Notes: a model not told the origin generated them from the letters alone. A stretch of 64,000 bases of DNA from Daejeonella lutea (GCF_900168015.1 NZ_FUYR01000001.1:1941109-2005108); one strand, 5' to 3'; positions 46,070 to 55,107 are shown, counted from the first letter of the stretch. Numbers and translations: made by a program.

Positions 46070-46423
46070 TTAAAATATTAAACCAGCCTCACGTGCACCT
46101 TCTGCCAATGACTTAACACGTCCATGGTACAGGTAACCATTTCTGTCAAACACAACGGTATTAACACCTGCTGCGATTGCTTTTTCTGCTACTGATTTAC
46201 CAACTGCTTTAGACTGATCAGACTTGTTACCGTTTGCTGTGAAATCTTTTGATAAAGACGATGCTGAAACGATAGTTTTTCCGCTGTTATCATCGATAAT
46301 CTGAGCATAGATGCCTTTGTTGCTTCTGTATACAGATAAACGTGGGCGCTCAGCAGAACCGGTTAATCTCTTTCTGATTCCTCTTTTGATTCGCTCTCTG
46401 CGAGATAATTTAATTCCTGCCAT
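46070..46423 (-). CDS. rplR: 50S ribosomal protein L18
   Basis: 117 aa. [40 protein letters not shown] (about 25-44) and C-terminal [28 protein letters not shown], the typical end. Binds 5S rRNA together with L5. Complete; 5 bp after rplF. Confidence 0.98.
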   Translation of the reverse strand: MAGIKLSRRERIKRGIRKRLTGSAERPRLSVYRSNKGIYAQIIDDNSGKTIVSASSLSKDFTANGNKSDQSKAVGKSVAEKAIAAGVNTVVFDRNGYLYHGRVKSLAEGAREAGLIF

Positions 46424-46428
46424 GATGA

Positions 46429-46986
46429 TTATTTTTTAGCGGCTGATTTACCAGCTTTTCTTCTTAACACTTCACCAACAAACTTGATACCTTTACCTTT
46501 ATATGGCTCAGGAGCACGTAACGAACGAATTTTCGCTGCTACTTGTCCCAGTAATTGTTTGTCTATACTCTCTAAAGTAATGATTGGGTTTTTACCTTTT
46601 TCAGATGCTGTAGTAACTTTTATCTCTTTAGGTAATTCAAACACGAAATGGTGAGAGAATCCCAGAACCAGATCCAATGTGTTACCTACGTTAGTAGCAC
46701 GGTAACCAACACCTACAAGTTCCTGCTCTGTTTTGTAACCATCGGTTACACCAACAACCATGTTGTTGATCAACGAACGGTATAAACCGTGCAATGCTTT
46801 ATGACGTTTTTGCTCAGATGGGCGTTCTACAGTAAGAATTCCGTCTTCCTGAGAAAGTTTAATATCAGAATCCACATTCTGGGTTAATTCACCCTTTGGA
46901 CCTTTAACAGTAACCACATTCTGATCATCAACTGATATCGTAACACCAGCTGGAATATTAATCGGGGCTTTTCCTATTCTTGACAT
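46429..46986 (-). CDS. rplF: 50S ribosomal protein L6
   Basis: 185 aa, duplicated L6 fold: [35 protein letters not shown] (about 65-84), and the conserved [27 protein letters not shown] (C-terminal). Located near the sarcin-ricin loop and GTPase centre. Complete; a consensus-like AGGAGGA stretch (cctcct on the plus strand) precedes the rpsH/rplF junction. Confidence 0.98.
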   Translation of the reverse strand: MSRIGKAPINIPAGVTISVDDQNVVTVKGPKGELTQNVDSDIKLSQEDGILTVERPSEQKRHKALHGLYRSLINNMVVGVTDGYKTEQELVGVGYRATNVGNTLDLVLGFSHHFVFELPKEIKVTTASEKGKNPIITLESIDKQLLGQVAAKIRSLRAPEPYKGKGIKFVGEVLRRKAGKSAAKK

Positions 46987-47000
46987 CTTCTATCCTCCTA

Positions 47001-47399
47001 TTAATAAACGTAACATAAAACTTCGCCACCAATATTCAGGTTCTTAGCTTCTTTATCAGTCATTACACCTTTAGAAGTAGAAAGGATAGCGATACCCAAA
47101 CCATTTAATACACGCGGCATGTTATCAACACCAGCATATCTTCTCAGACCAGGTCTGCTGATACGTGAAATGTTGCGGATCGCGGATATTTTAGTTATAG
47201 GATTGTACTTCAGAGCGATCTTTATCGTTCCCTGAGCTGTAGTATCCTCGAACTTGTAATTAGTAATGTAACCTTTGTCAAAAAGAACTTTAGTCATTTC
47301 TTTTTTCAGGTTTGATGCAGGAATTTCTACCACACGGTGGTTGGCCTTAATGGCATTCCTTACTCGTGTAAGATAATCTGCTATTGGATCTGTATTCAT
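47001..47399 (-). CDS. rpsH: 30S ribosomal protein S8
   Basis: 132 aa. MNTDPIADYLTRVRNAIKA at the start and the C-terminal STSKGVMTDKEAKNLNIGGEVLCYVY, typical for S8; central RPGLRRYAG motif (about 82-90). Binds 16S rRNA helix 21. Complete. A 183-bp gap separates it from rpsN, occupied by a heptad element. Confidence 0.98.
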   Translation of the reverse strand: MNTDPIADYLTRVRNAIKANHRVVEIPASNLKKEMTKVLFDKGYITNYKFEDTTAQGTIKIALKYNPITKISAIRNISRISRPGLRRYAGVDNMPRVLNGLGIAILSTSKGVMTDKEAKNLNIGGEVLCYVY

Positions 47400-47454
47400 T
47401 ATTTATTTGTTGTGATGGTGGTTTCCGGATTAGGGACCTGCCATCGGTTAATAC

Positions 47455-47581
47455 TCAAAGTTATAGGTTATAAGTTGTAAGTTATAAGTAGCGTGTCGCC
47501 TAAAGCGAATGTTACTATAAAGTGTAGTTCCAAAGTTAGAAGTATTAAAACTTATAACTTATAACCTACAACTTACAACTC
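47455..47581. repeat. Heptad inverted-repeat element (GTTATAA type), rpsN-rpsH gap
   Basis: Left arm 47459-47488 and right arm 47551-47580; reversing the right arm gives 25 of 30 matches, with all five differences A/G transitions, so an RNA stem would tolerate some as G.U. Units include GTTATAG, GTTATAA, GTTGTAA; CTTATAA, CCTACAA. Loop of about 62 nt. Right arm touches the rpsN stop. Confidence 0.88.
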
Positions 47582-47582
47582 C

Positions 47583-47852
47583 TTACCAGGACGCCTTACG
47601 GATTCCAGGAATCTTACCTGCCAAAGCCATATCGCGGAAAACAACACGGCAAATACCGAATTGACGCATATAACCACGCGGACGGCCAGTTAATTTACAA
47701 CGGTTGTGTAAACGTACCGGTGAAGAATTTTTAGGTAATTTATCTAAACCTTCTAAATCTCCTGCTGCTTTAAGGGCTGCTCTTTTGTCTGCGTATTTGG
47801 CAACTAATTTCGCACGTTTTACTTCACGCGCTTTTACACCTTCTTTAGCCAT
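47583..47852 (-). CDS. rpsN: 30S ribosomal protein S14 (zinc-independent form)
   Basis: 89 aa. [20 protein letters not shown] start, long form; [31 protein letters not shown] (about 50-80), where the four-Cys zinc ligand set of the short form is absent (only two Cys). C-terminal GIRKASW complete. Start overlaps rplE stop by one base. Confidence 0.97.
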   Translation of the reverse strand: MAKEGVKAREVKRAKLVAKYADKRAALKAAGDLEGLDKLPKNSSPVRLHNRCKLTGRPRGYMRQFGICRVVFRDMALAGKIPGIRKASW

Positions 47853-48418
47853 TATTGTTGGGTTGGGTTTTGATTCTTAAATGGTAAACCAAATTGTTTT
47901 AGTAACTCTAATGCTTCAACATCAGTTTTGGCAGTAGTTACAAATGTAATATCCATACCTAAGATCTTATTGATCTGATCGATATTGATCTCAGGGAAGA
48001 TGATCTGCTCAGTGATACCTAATGTATAGTTACCGCGTCCGTCAAACCCCTTATCATTGATACCTTTGAAGTCACGGATACGTGGAAGAGCTACAGCGAT
48101 CAAACGATCAAGGAACTCATACATATTGTTATCACGTAATGTAACACGAACACCAATCGGCATCCCTTTACGTAACTTAAAGTTAGATATATCTTTCTTA
48201 GATTTCGCAGGAATAGCTTTCTGACCAGTGATAGTCGTCATTTCATTAACTGCGTTATCAATAAGTTTCTTATCAGTTGCAGCTGCACCAACACCCTGGT
48301 TGATAGCAATTTTCTGCAAGCGTGGAACCTGCATTACGCTTTTGTACTGGAATTTATCCTTTAAAGCAGTAACGATCTCCTCGTTATATTTTGTCTTTAA
48401 TCTTGGTGCGTAAGCCAT
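47852..48418 (-). CDS. rplE: 50S ribosomal protein L5
   Basis: 188 aa. [39 protein letters not shown] (about 33-51), [17 protein letters not shown] (about 95-111) and the conserved [23 protein letters not shown] (about 150-172). Binds 5S rRNA and contacts P-site tRNA. Overlaps both neighbours by one base. Complete. Confidence 0.98.
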   Translation of the reverse strand: MAYAPRLKTKYNEEIVTALKDKFQYKSVMQVPRLQKIAINQGVGAAATDKKLIDNAVNEMTTITGQKAIPAKSKKDISNFKLRKGMPIGVRVTLRDNNMYEFLDRLIAVALPRIRDFKGINDKGFDGRGNYTLGITEQIIFPEINIDQINKILGMDITFVTTAKTDVEALELLKQFGLPFKNQNPTQQ

Positions 48419-48759
48419 TACTTAATTTCCTCCCCAGATTTTTTAGCGATGCGAATTGATTTGCCATCTGCATTTTTCTGTTTTCCAATACGTGAAGGCT
48501 TGCCGCTTTTCGCGTCAACCACCATTACATTAGAAACATGAAGACTGGCTTCTTTTTTTACGATACCACCGTTTGGAGTGGCAGCATTTGGTTTTGTATG
48601 TTTAGACACCATGTTAGCGCCTTCAACAATAACTCTGTTAGTAGCTAAAACTACTTCTAAAACCTTTCCTTGTTTACCTTTAGAATCACCTGCAGTAACT
48701 TGTACCAGGTCTCCCTTGCGGATCTTCAATTTAGGCTGTGATTTTATCTTCTTTTCCAT
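48418..48759 (-). CDS. rplX: 50S ribosomal protein L24
   Basis: 113 aa. KOW motif in [24 protein letters not shown] (about 13-36), [15 protein letters not shown] (about 43-57) and [18 protein letters not shown] (about 64-81). An early assembly protein of 23S domain I. Complete; overlaps the rplE start by one base. Confidence 0.98.
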   Translation of the reverse strand: MEKKIKSQPKLKIRKGDLVQVTAGDSKGKQGKVLEVVLATNRVIVEGANMVSKHTKPNAATPNGGIVKKEASLHVSNVMVVDAKSGKPSRIGKQKNADGKSIRIAKKSGEEIK

Positions 48760-48761
48760 TT

Positions 48762-49130
48762 TTACAAAACCTCCGGTGCTAATGATACAATCTTCATGAA
48801 TTGTTTTTCACGTAGCTCTCTGGCAACAGGGCCGAAGATACGTGTTCCACGCGGCTCGTCCTGTGCGTTCAGCAATACAGCTGCATTATCGTCAAAGCGG
48901 ATATATGATCCGTCTTTACGCCTGATCTCTTTCTTTGTTCTCACAACAACCGCCTTAGAGACAGTTCCTTTTTTGATGTTCCCTGATGGAAGCGCACTTT
49001 TTACAGTGACAACGATTTTGTCACCTATGGATGCGTAGCGCTTGCCGGTACCACCTAAAACACGGATAACTAAAACTTCTTTAGCTCCACTGTTGTCAGC
49101 AACATTCAGTCTTGATTCCTGTTGTACCAT
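48762..49130 (-). CDS. rplN: 50S ribosomal protein L14
   Basis: 122 aa. [41 protein letters not shown] (about 21-41) and conserved [28 protein letters not shown] at the end. Forms intersubunit bridges. Standard length. Confidence 0.98.
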   Translation of the reverse strand: MVQQESRLNVADNSGAKEVLVIRVLGGTGKRYASIGDKIVVTVKSALPSGNIKKGTVSKAVVVRTKKEIRRKDGSYIRFDDNAAVLLNAQDEPRGTRIFGPVARELREKQFMKIVSLAPEVL

Positions 49131-49131
49131 G

Positions 49132-49386
49132 TTACTTAGCTCTTTCTAAAATTTCCACTAATCTCCAGTTCTTGGTCTTACTCAGCGGACGAGTTTCCAT
49201 AATTAACACTGTATCACCGATACCACAAGTGTTAGTCTCGTCATGAGCCATAAATTTGGTAGTTTTCTTAACAAACTTACCATAGATCGGGTGCTTCACT
49301 TTCCTTTCAACCGCAACTACTATAGATTTCTCCATTTTGTTGCTTACTACCAGCCCGGTTCTTGTTTTTCTTAATTGTCTTTCCAT
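49132..49386 (-). CDS. rpsQ: 30S ribosomal protein S17
   Basis: 84 aa OB-fold protein: [21 protein letters not shown] (about 5-25), [20 protein letters not shown] (about 31-50) and [18 protein letters not shown] (about 64-81). Complete; 13 bp after rpmC. Confidence 0.98.
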   Translation of the reverse strand: MERQLRKTRTGLVVSNKMEKSIVVAVERKVKHPIYGKFVKKTTKFMAHDETNTCGIGDTVLIMETRPLSKTKNWRLVEILERAK

Positions 49387-49399
49387 TTTGGACTTTTAT

Positions 49400-49636
49400 T
49401 TATTCAGAAGCGGACTCTGGCTCTGCAGATGCTGCAGCTTTTGCTGCCTCCGCTTTGCGCTTAGTCAATTCTGTGTTTAAACGTGCTACATCTTTTCTAA
49501 CCTTTGTGATCCTTGTCGGATTTTCAATTGCAGATACAGTATGTGCAAATTTCAGTTTGGTGAGATTAGCTTTCTCTTCATTAATTCGGGCTACAACTTC
49601 TTCAGTTGATAGTTCCTGTATTTCTGAGTTCTTCAT
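49400..49636 (-). CDS. rpmC: 50S ribosomal protein L29
   Basis: 78 aa; L29 core MKNSEIQELSTEEVVARINE and ATVSAIENP-like VSAIENPTRITKVRKDVARLNTEL (about 34-57) for the exit-tunnel site, with a short extra Ala/Ser/Glu tail (KAAASAEPESASE). Complete. A heptad element lies directly upstream in the 83-bp gap to rplP. Confidence 0.97.
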   Translation of the reverse strand: MKNSEIQELSTEEVVARINEEKANLTKLKFAHTVSAIENPTRITKVRKDVARLNTELTKRKAEAAKAAASAEPESASE

Positions 49637-49719
49637 TTTTTCTTGAGTTGTAAGTTGTAAGTTTTAGGTTATAAGTCGCAAGTCGGAGACTTATAACTTA
49701 CAACTTATGACTTATAACT
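49637..49719. repeat. Heptad inverted-repeat element (GTTGTAA type), rplP-rpmC gap
   Basis: Left arm about 49647-49684 and right arm 49688-49718. Reversing the right arm over 31 nt gives 23 matches. Units: GTTGTAA, GTTGTAA, GTTTTAG, GTTATAA, GTCGCAA; CTTATAA, CTTACAA, CTTATGA, CTTATAA. The turn is about 3 nt. Positions 49672-49700 are identical over 29 bp to 42223-42251. Confidence 0.88.
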
Positions 49720-50142
49720 TTATGCTTCCACGAAATCTCTACGTATAACGAATTTCGTTTGTACCGGTAATTTCTGAGCAGCTAAACGCATGGCTTCCTT
49801 TGCAACTTCCAAAGGCACACCTTCAGCTTCGAAGATCATTCTACCAGGTCTAACAACTGCTACCCAATATTCAGGAGCACCTTTACCTTTACCCATCCGT
49901 ACTTCAGCTGGCTTTTTCGTAACTGGTTTGTCCGGGAAAATACGGATCCAAACCTGGCCTTCACGTTTCATGAAACGCGTAACGGCAATACGGGCAGCTT
50001 CTATCTGACGACTGGTGATCCAGGCCGGCTCTAATGATTTGATTCCGAAAGATCCAAAGGCAAGCTCTGCACCGCGACCGGCCAGACCTTTCATTTTGCC
50101 CTTCTGCATCTTTCTGAACTTCGTTCTCTTTGGCTGTAACAT
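49720..50142 (-). CDS. rplP: 50S ribosomal protein L16
   Basis: 140 aa. [19 protein letters not shown], then [24 protein letters not shown] (about 31-54), [23 protein letters not shown] (about 82-104) with the Gly/Lys loop at the A-site, and [13 protein letters not shown] near the end. Complete, standard length. Confidence 0.98.
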   Translation of the reverse strand: MLQPKRTKFRKMQKGKMKGLAGRGAELAFGSFGIKSLEPAWITSRQIEAARIAVTRFMKREGQVWIRIFPDKPVTKKPAEVRMGKGKGAPEYWVAVVRPGRMIFEAEGVPLEVAKEAMRLAAQKLPVQTKFVIRRDFVEA

Positions 50143-50238
50143 GTTCTTATTTCTTTTTTGGGTTGTACGTTGTACGTTTTACGTAGTACGTCTGGGCGCA
50201 CATGCACGTATAACGTAGAACGTATAACGTATAACTAA
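50143..50238. repeat. Heptad inverted-repeat element (GTTGTAC type), rpsC-rplP gap
   Basis: Left arm 50161-50191 and right arm 50205-50236; reversing the right arm gives 25 of 31 matches. Units are GTTGTAC, GTTGTAC, GTTTTAC, GTAGTAC and CGTATAA, CGTAGAA, CGTATAA. Loop of about 13 nt. The right arm runs to the rpsC stop. Confidence 0.88.
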
Positions 50239-51132
50239 TTATTTCTTACCTCTGAAACCACCGCCAGCGTTACCACCTGGGCCGCGATTCGGGCCACCTT
50301 GTCCGCCACGGTTTTGGCCTGGGCCTCCACCACGGTTTGCACCGCCACGATTATCGCCTGCTCCACCTCTCCTGTCTCCACCACCACGGCTATCGCGTCT
50401 GTCGCCACCGCCACGTCTGTCTGCGCCACCAGCAAATGGTGCTGCACCTTCAGGGCCTCTGCCTTTTACTCCGGTTGTTTGACCGATGTTAGGAGAAAGA
50501 TCACGTTTACCGTAAACCTCACCTTTCATGATCCAAACCTTAACACCTATTTTACCATAAGTAGTTAACGCTTCTGATAAAGCATAATCAATATCAGCAC
50601 GGAATGTATGCAATGGAACACGTCCATCTTTATATTGCTCGGTACGTGCCATCTCAGCACCACCTAAACGACCTGAACACATAATTTTGATACCTTCAGC
50701 TCCCATACGCATGGTTGATGCGATTGAAGTCTTCATGGCACGACGGAAAGAGATTCTTGCTTCTAATTGCTTAGCAACACCTTCTCCAACTAATTGTGCG
50801 TCTAATTCCGGGCGCTTGATCTCAAAAATGTTGATCTGTACGTCTTTCTTAGTCAGTTTTTTAAGCTCTTCTTTGATCTTGTCAACTTCCTGTCCACCTT
50901 TTCCAATCACGATACCCGGACGGGCAGTGTGGATAGTGATGGTGATACGTTTCAAAGTACGCTCGATAACAACTTTCGAGATACCGCCCTTTGAGATACG
51001 TGCCGCCAGGTATTTCCTGATCTTTTCGTCCTCAACTAATTTCTCAGAGTAATCGTTTCCACCGAACCAATTAGAATCCCAACCTTTGATGATTCCTAAT
51101 CTGTTTCCTATCGGATGTGCTTTTTGTCCCAT
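50239..51132 (-). CDS. rpsC: 30S ribosomal protein S3 with Gly/Arg/Asn-rich tail
   Basis: 297 aa; the ordinary S3 (about 210-230 aa) is complete: [22 protein letters not shown] domain with [24 protein letters not shown] (about 66-89), C-domain [18 protein letters not shown] (about 149-166) and [13 protein letters not shown] (about 196-208). From about 225 to the end is a disordered tail of [23 protein letters not shown] type ending GGGFRGKK. It faces the mRNA entry side, so the tail may bind RNA there. Compare the Gly/Arg tail of the DEAD-box helicase. Confidence 0.97.
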   Translation of the reverse strand: MGQKAHPIGNRLGIIKGWDSNWFGGNDYSEKLVEDEKIRKYLAARISKGGISKVVIERTLKRITITIHTARPGIVIGKGGQEVDKIKEELKKLTKKDVQINIFEIKRPELDAQLVGEGVAKQLEARISFRRAMKTSIASTMRMGAEGIKIMCSGRLGGAEMARTEQYKDGRVPLHTFRADIDYALSEALTTYGKIGVKVWIMKGEVYGKRDLSPNIGQTTGVKGRGPEGAAPFAGGADRRGGGDRRDSRGGGDRRGGAGDNRGGANRGGGPGQNRGGQGGPNRGPGGNAGGGFRGKK

Positions 51133-51138
51133 TTCTCC

Positions 51139-51501
51139 TTACTTAGTTTTTGGTTCAGTGTTTTTGCTATCAACTATCAGTGTAACGTGGTTAGAACGTT
51201 TACGAATTCTATGTCCGCGTCCCTGAGGAGCTGGTCTTAATCTTTTTAACTGACGTCCGCCGTCAACCATGATTGTCTTGACATACAATTCATTGTCTTC
51301 AGGGCGCTGGCCTTCATTTTTAGCTTCCCAGTTTTTGATCGCTGATAATAAAAGCTTCTCAACTCTTATCGCAGCATCTTTATTGGTAAACTTTAATATA
51401 TATAAAGCCTTTTCAACCCGTTCACCTCTGATCAGATCAACAACCAATCTCATCTTACGTGGTGAGGTAGGGCAATCGTTTAATTTTGCTATTGCTTCCA
51501 T
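51139..51501 (-). CDS. rplV: 50S ribosomal protein L22
   Basis: 120 aa. [40 protein letters not shown] (about 46-65) and beta-hairpin end [24 protein letters not shown] (about 88-111), which lines the exit tunnel. Complete; 3 bp after rpsS. Confidence 0.98.
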   Translation of the reverse strand: MEAIAKLNDCPTSPRKMRLVVDLIRGERVEKALYILKFTNKDAAIRVEKLLLSAIKNWEAKNEGQRPEDNELYVKTIMVDGGRQLKRLRPAPQGRGHRIRKRSNHVTLIVDSKNTEPKTK

Positions 51502-51504
51502 TGC

Positions 51505-51771
51505 TTATTTCTTCTTATCAGAGTGACCTCTGAATGTTCTCGTTGGAGAAAATTCACCAAGCTTATGACCAACCATGTTTTCAGTTACATACACAGGAAT
51601 AAACTTGTTTCCGTTGTGTACTGCAAATGTGTGGCCTACGAAATCCGGAGAGATCATTGACCGGCGTGACCAAGTTTTGATCACCGATTTTTTGTTACCC
51701 TCATTCATAGTAGATACTTTCTTCTCTACGTTATGATCTATATAGGGTCCTTTTTTTATTGAACGAGCCAT
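51505..51771 (-). CDS. rpsS: 30S ribosomal protein S19
   Basis: 88 aa. [20 protein letters not shown], then [26 protein letters not shown] (about 33-58) and [21 protein letters not shown] at the end. Complete; one-base overlap with rplB. Confidence 0.98.
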   Translation of the reverse strand: MARSIKKGPYIDHNVEKKVSTMNEGNKKSVIKTWSRRSMISPDFVGHTFAVHNGNKFIPVYVTENMVGHKLGEFSPTRTFRGHSDKKK

Positions 51772-52595
51772 TATTTCTTCCTTCTCTCTATGATGTAACG
51801 ATCAGATGATTTCTTTTTATCGCGGGTTTTGAAGCCTTTAGATAATAAACCTTTTCTAGAGCGTGGATGACCACCAGATGATCTTCCTTCACCACCACCC
51901 ATAGGGTGATCGACAGGGTTCATTGCCACACCACGAACTCTTGGACGGCGACCTAACCAGCGCTTTCTACCTGCTTTACCTAACACCTCGTTAGCTTTTT
52001 CAGAGTTAGAAACAGTACCGATAGTTGCGATACAAGTAGCCAGGATCATACGCGTTTCGCCAGAAGGCATCTTAATGATCGCATATTTACCATCACGTGC
52101 TGAAAGCTGTGCATACGTGCCGGCGCTTCTTGCAATGATAGCTCCCTGACCAGGGTTCAGTTCAATGTTGTGAATAATAGATCCCAAAGGAATGTTCTTC
52201 AAAGGAAGAGCGTTTCCAATTTCCGGAGCCGAGCCTTCACCTGAAATGATTTTCATTCCAACTGTCAGTCCTTCCGGAGCAATGATGTAACGTTTCTCAC
52301 CGTCAGCATAATGCACAAGTGCAATACGTGCGCTACGGTTTGGATCGTACTCGATAGTGGCAACAGTTGCGGGGATATCGTTTTTATCGCGTTTAAAATC
52401 AATCAATCGGTATGACTTTTTATGTCCCCCACCGAGATAACGCATAGTCATTTTACCGGAATTATTTCTACCGCCGGACTTCTTGATGCTTGTTACTAAC
52501 GATTTTTCTGGAACGTTAGTCGTCACATCAGAGAAAACTCCTCCTACTCTGAAACGAGTACCCGGGGTAACCGGTTTAAATCTTCTTACTGCCAT
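51771..52595 (-). CDS. rplB: 50S ribosomal protein L2
   Basis: 274 aa. [42 protein letters not shown] (about 50-71), [18 protein letters not shown] (about 128-145) and C-terminal [24 protein letters not shown] (about 220-243), the peptidyl-transferase-centre loop with its conserved His. Complete. Confidence 0.98.
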   Translation of the reverse strand: MAVRRFKPVTPGTRFRVGGVFSDVTTNVPEKSLVTSIKKSGGRNNSGKMTMRYLGGGHKKSYRLIDFKRDKNDIPATVATIEYDPNRSARIALVHYADGEKRYIIAPEGLTVGMKIISGEGSAPEIGNALPLKNIPLGSIIHNIELNPGQGAIIARSAGTYAQLSARDGKYAIIKMPSGETRMILATCIATIGTVSNSEKANEVLGKAGRKRWLGRRPRVRGVAMNPVDHPMGGGEGRSSGGHPRSRKGLLSKGFKTRDKKKSSDRYIIERRKK

Positions 52596-52602
52596 GTCTT
52601 AA

Positions 52603-52893
52603 TTAAATATTGCTGTAAAAGTCAATAGTTTCACCATCATTCAGCGTTACTATAGCCTTTTTGTATTTAGGAGCATTTCCTGTTACAACACCTGCTTTAG
52701 TGTTACGCGATTTTGTTTTTCCAAATACTACCGCCGTGTTGATAGCTTTGATATTCACACCATACATTTTCTCGATCGCATTCTTGATCTCCAATTTGTT
52801 GGCTCTGTGATCTACTTTGAAAGTAAAGCGGTTTAACTTCTCAGTTAATGCTGATGCTTTCTCAGTTAGGATTGGTTTCTTTAAAATTTCCAT
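52603..52893 (-). CDS. rplW: 50S ribosomal protein L23
   Basis: 96 aa: MEILKKPILTEKASALTEKL, FKVDHRANKLEIKNAIEKMYGVNIKAIN (about 25-52) and GETIDFYSNI at the end. Exit-tunnel protein, docking site for trigger factor and SRP. Complete; one base between it and rplD. Confidence 0.98.
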   Translation of the reverse strand: MEILKKPILTEKASALTEKLNRFTFKVDHRANKLEIKNAIEKMYGVNIKAINTAVVFGKTKSRNTKAGVVTGNAPKYKKAIVTLNDGETIDFYSNI

Positions 52894-52894
52894 C

Positions 52895-53539
52895 TTACTT
52901 CGCGAACGCCTCCGTTAATGTTTTAACAGTCTCAGTAGTAAGCAATAATGTTCCTGCATTTAATACATCATATGTATTTAATTCTGCAGCGGTAACAACC
53001 TTTGCTTTCTTGATGTTCCTGCTTGATAAATAAACATTGTTGTTTGCTGCTGGAAGAACCAATAACGACTTAGCGTCAGTCAGGTTTAAATCAGCAACTA
53101 ACTTTACGTAGTTTTTAGTTTTGATAGAATCGAAATTGAAATCCTCTAAAACCACGATGCTATTATCCTGTGCTTTATAAGTAAGTGCTGATTTACGCGC
53201 TAATGATTTAAGCTTTTTGTTCAGCTTGAAGCTATAGTCGCGGGGCTGCGGACCGAATATACGACCACCACCATTGAACAATGGCGATTTAATAGATCCT
53301 GCACGGGCACCACCAGTACCTTTTTGTTTGTATAATTTTTTGGTAGATCCTGCGATCTCATTACGTTGCTTAGACTTGTGCGTTCCCTGGCGTTGATTCG
53401 CTAAGTATTGCTTTACATCTAAGTAAATCGCGTGATCATTTGGCTCTACGGCGAAGATCGCATCAGGAAGCTGCACCTTGGCACCTGTTTCTTTACCTGA
53501 TATATTTATAACCTTAACTTCCATCTTCCTATTTATCAA
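52895..53539 (-). CDS. rplD: 50S ribosomal protein L4
   Basis: 214 aa. Core and extended loop: [45 protein letters not shown] (about 48-92; quoted here in the family as one loop lining the exit tunnel) and later [17 protein letters not shown] (about 118-134). In E. coli L4 represses its own operon; here the operon leader has only a short hairpin. Overlaps rplC by 11 bp, so the two are probably translationally coupled. Confidence 0.97.
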   Translation of the reverse strand: MINRKMEVKVINISGKETGAKVQLPDAIFAVEPNDHAIYLDVKQYLANQRQGTHKSKQRNEIAGSTKKLYKQKGTGGARAGSIKSPLFNGGGRIFGPQPRDYSFKLNKKLKSLARKSALTYKAQDNSIVVLEDFNFDSIKTKNYVKLVADLNLTDAKSLLVLPAANNNVYLSSRNIKKAKVVTAAELNTYDVLNAGTLLLTTETVKTLTEAFAK

Positions 53540-54146
53540 CGATTACGTAAGAACCTTTAGCTCCCGGTATTGAACCGCTAACTACCAATAAGTTTTGCTC
53601 TGTGTACACCTTCAAAACCTGAAGATTCTGAATTTTAACGCGATCACCACCAGTACGTCCTGCCATGCGCATTCCTTTGAATACACGTGAAGGCCATGAA
53701 GATGCTCCAAGTGAACCTGGTGCTCTTAACCTGTTGTGCTGACCGTGAGTTTGACCACCCACACCGCCAAATCCGTGGCGTTTTACAACACCCTGAAATC
53801 CTTTACCTTTTGAGGTACCAACTACATCAACAAAGTCGCCTTCCTCGAAGATCGAAACGTCAACTGTATCACCAAGTGCTTTTTCATCCTCAAAAGTTTT
53901 GAACTCAACAAGCTTGCGCTTTGGTGTAGTTCCTGCTTTTGCGAAATGTCCTTTAAGTGAACCGGTTGTGTTTTTTTCTTTCTTGTCTGAGAAAGCTAAC
54001 TGAACTGCGGTGTAGCCGTCTGTATCGACGGTACGTAGTTGAGTAACTACGCATGGGCCAGCTTCGATAACTGTGCACGGGATGTTTTTCCCGTCAGCAT
54101 CGAAAATGCTGGTCATTCCTACTTTTTTTCCAATAATTCCTGACAT
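53529..54146 (-). CDS. rplC: 50S ribosomal protein L3
   Basis: 205 aa. [55 protein letters not shown] (about 107-140), [33 protein letters not shown] (about 142-174), the 3' region of 23S. Complete. It is the first gene of the operon here, with a -33/-7 promoter 76-106 nt upstream; rpsJ, which normally precedes it, is absent. Confidence 0.97.
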   Translation of the reverse strand: MSGIIGKKVGMTSIFDADGKNIPCTVIEAGPCVVTQLRTVDTDGYTAVQLAFSDKKEKNTTGSLKGHFAKAGTTPKRKLVEFKTFEDEKALGDTVDVSIFEEGDFVDVVGTSKGKGFQGVVKRHGFGGVGGQTHGQHNRLRAPGSLGASSWPSRVFKGMRMAGRTGGDRVKIQNLQVLKVYTEQNLLVVSGSIPGAKGSYVIVDK

Positions 54147-54170
54147 TTTCTAAATTCAATTTGTGTCCAT

Positions 54171-54188
54171 CGAAGCAGTAGGGCTTCG
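54171..54188 (-). promoter_or_regulatory. Leader hairpin upstream of rplC
   Basis: CGAAGC / GCTTCG with a 6-nt loop, 25 nt before the rplC ATG and inside the leader that runs from the promoter at 54222-54252. It may serve autogenous control by a ribosomal protein (in E. coli, L4); this is inference. Confidence 0.4.
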
Positions 54189-54221
54189 TTCAAGACATAG
54201 TAAACCCCTCTAAAGGGACGG

Positions 54222-54252
54222 CAAAGATAGGGAAGTTCTGTTAATTATCAAA
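54222..54252 (-). promoter_or_regulatory. Main promoter of the ribosomal operon
   Basis: Reverse strand TTTG at 54249-54252, then 19 nt, then TATCTTTG at 54222-54229: both elements of the Bacteroidetes promoter with the standard spacing. The transcript would start near 54215 and have a leader of about 70 nt before rplC. Confidence 0.75.
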
Positions 54253-54340
54253 TAGTTGCTGAGTTATTTTTGTAAATAATTGCGAGGGTTGAGTTTTACG
54301 GGGTACGTGGTAGGTTATACGTTTTCTAGACCCTGTTATA

Positions 54341-54651
54341 GGAGTTATAGGTTATAAGTTATAAGTTGCTAGACGCTGTGAGAGTTGCATTTTCAAGATG
54401 CGGTAATAGGGATGTCGAGAAACATGACAAACCTGACTTGAAAAGCGGAAAACGAACACCAAACTGCTGAGCTTAATTCAAGAGTGTTGCGGTAGGTACG
54501 CTTCCTGCTCCCCTTCCTTTAAGGGGAGCTGTCCCGTTTTTTCTGCGGGACTGAGGGGTCGATAAACCCAAGCTTGTAGCAATAAGCGTATACATATCCA
54601 GTATGCTATCCGCCCAGACTTACAACTTATAACCTATAACCTATAACTTTT
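54341..54651. repeat. Long heptad inverted-repeat element (GTTATAA type)
   Basis: Left arm 54341-54371 (GTTATAG, GTTATAA, GTTATAA, GTTGCTA) and right arm 54619-54650 (CTTACAA, CTTATAA, CCTATAA, CCTATAA) are near reverse complements, 247 nt apart. The inner part holds two smaller hairpins: GCTCCCCTT / AAGGGGAGC (54507-54529) and GTCCCG / CGGGAC (54531-54551). Confidence 0.75.
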
Positions 54652-54825
54652 TCAGAAAAGCAACCCCTCCATTTCATCGCCACAGCCAGCCCGGTGCTAT
54701 GCTATAGTTTTTGCCCGATAAAATTACCAGTACCGACCACGCACCCCGCGGGCAAAAAGCTGCCGCTTCGCCCCGGTTTAGCTTACGCAGGTTTGGTGCA
54801 TTGATTTAAGGCATTGTACAACGAG

Positions 54826-54875
54826 TTAGTTGTTAGTTGTTGGTTCCTGGTGTTGGTTGTTAGCACTTAGTTGTT
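54826..54875. repeat. Heptad array (GTTAGTT type), single-armed
   Basis: Consecutive 7-nt units GTTAGTT, GTTAGTT, GTTGGTT, then a shifted copy GTTGGTT, GTTAGCA, CTTAGTT. No complementary arm is seen nearby. Confidence 0.55.
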
Positions 54876-55056
54876 CTGATCGGATAGAAAAGCCGGCTAT
54901 CCGTCCTTTCTCGCCTGGCGGAAGTCTTCGTTCTTTGCTCTTTGTTCCTTGTTCCCTCGTCAATCCGCTTTGTGGAAGTTTTGATTCTTGATACGATCTC
55001 CACTCTCCGCTAAGAGATGGCTCGTCGTCCCTCCTCGCCATGACGATTAGCTTCGT

Positions 55057-55107
55057 AAAAAAAAGGCGCGATAACTCGCAGCTGCGCCTGCTCATCATCG
55101 CGCCTTT
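55057..55107 (-). terminator. Terminator-like hairpin with no upstream gene
   Basis: Stem AAAGGCGCGAT / ATCGCGCCTTT (arms 55062-55072 and 55097-55107) with a 24-nt interior that can form its own small hairpin (CAGCTG), followed on the minus strand by a T run (55057-55064). It would end a minus-strand transcript coming from the noncoding stretch. Confidence 0.55.

Noticed and set aside
40453..50238. CRISPR array or tandem satellite as explanation of the 7-nt arrays
   Set aside because: Units are only 7 nt, with no spacers; arrays are paired as inverted arms and scattered singly between genes; no cas genes.
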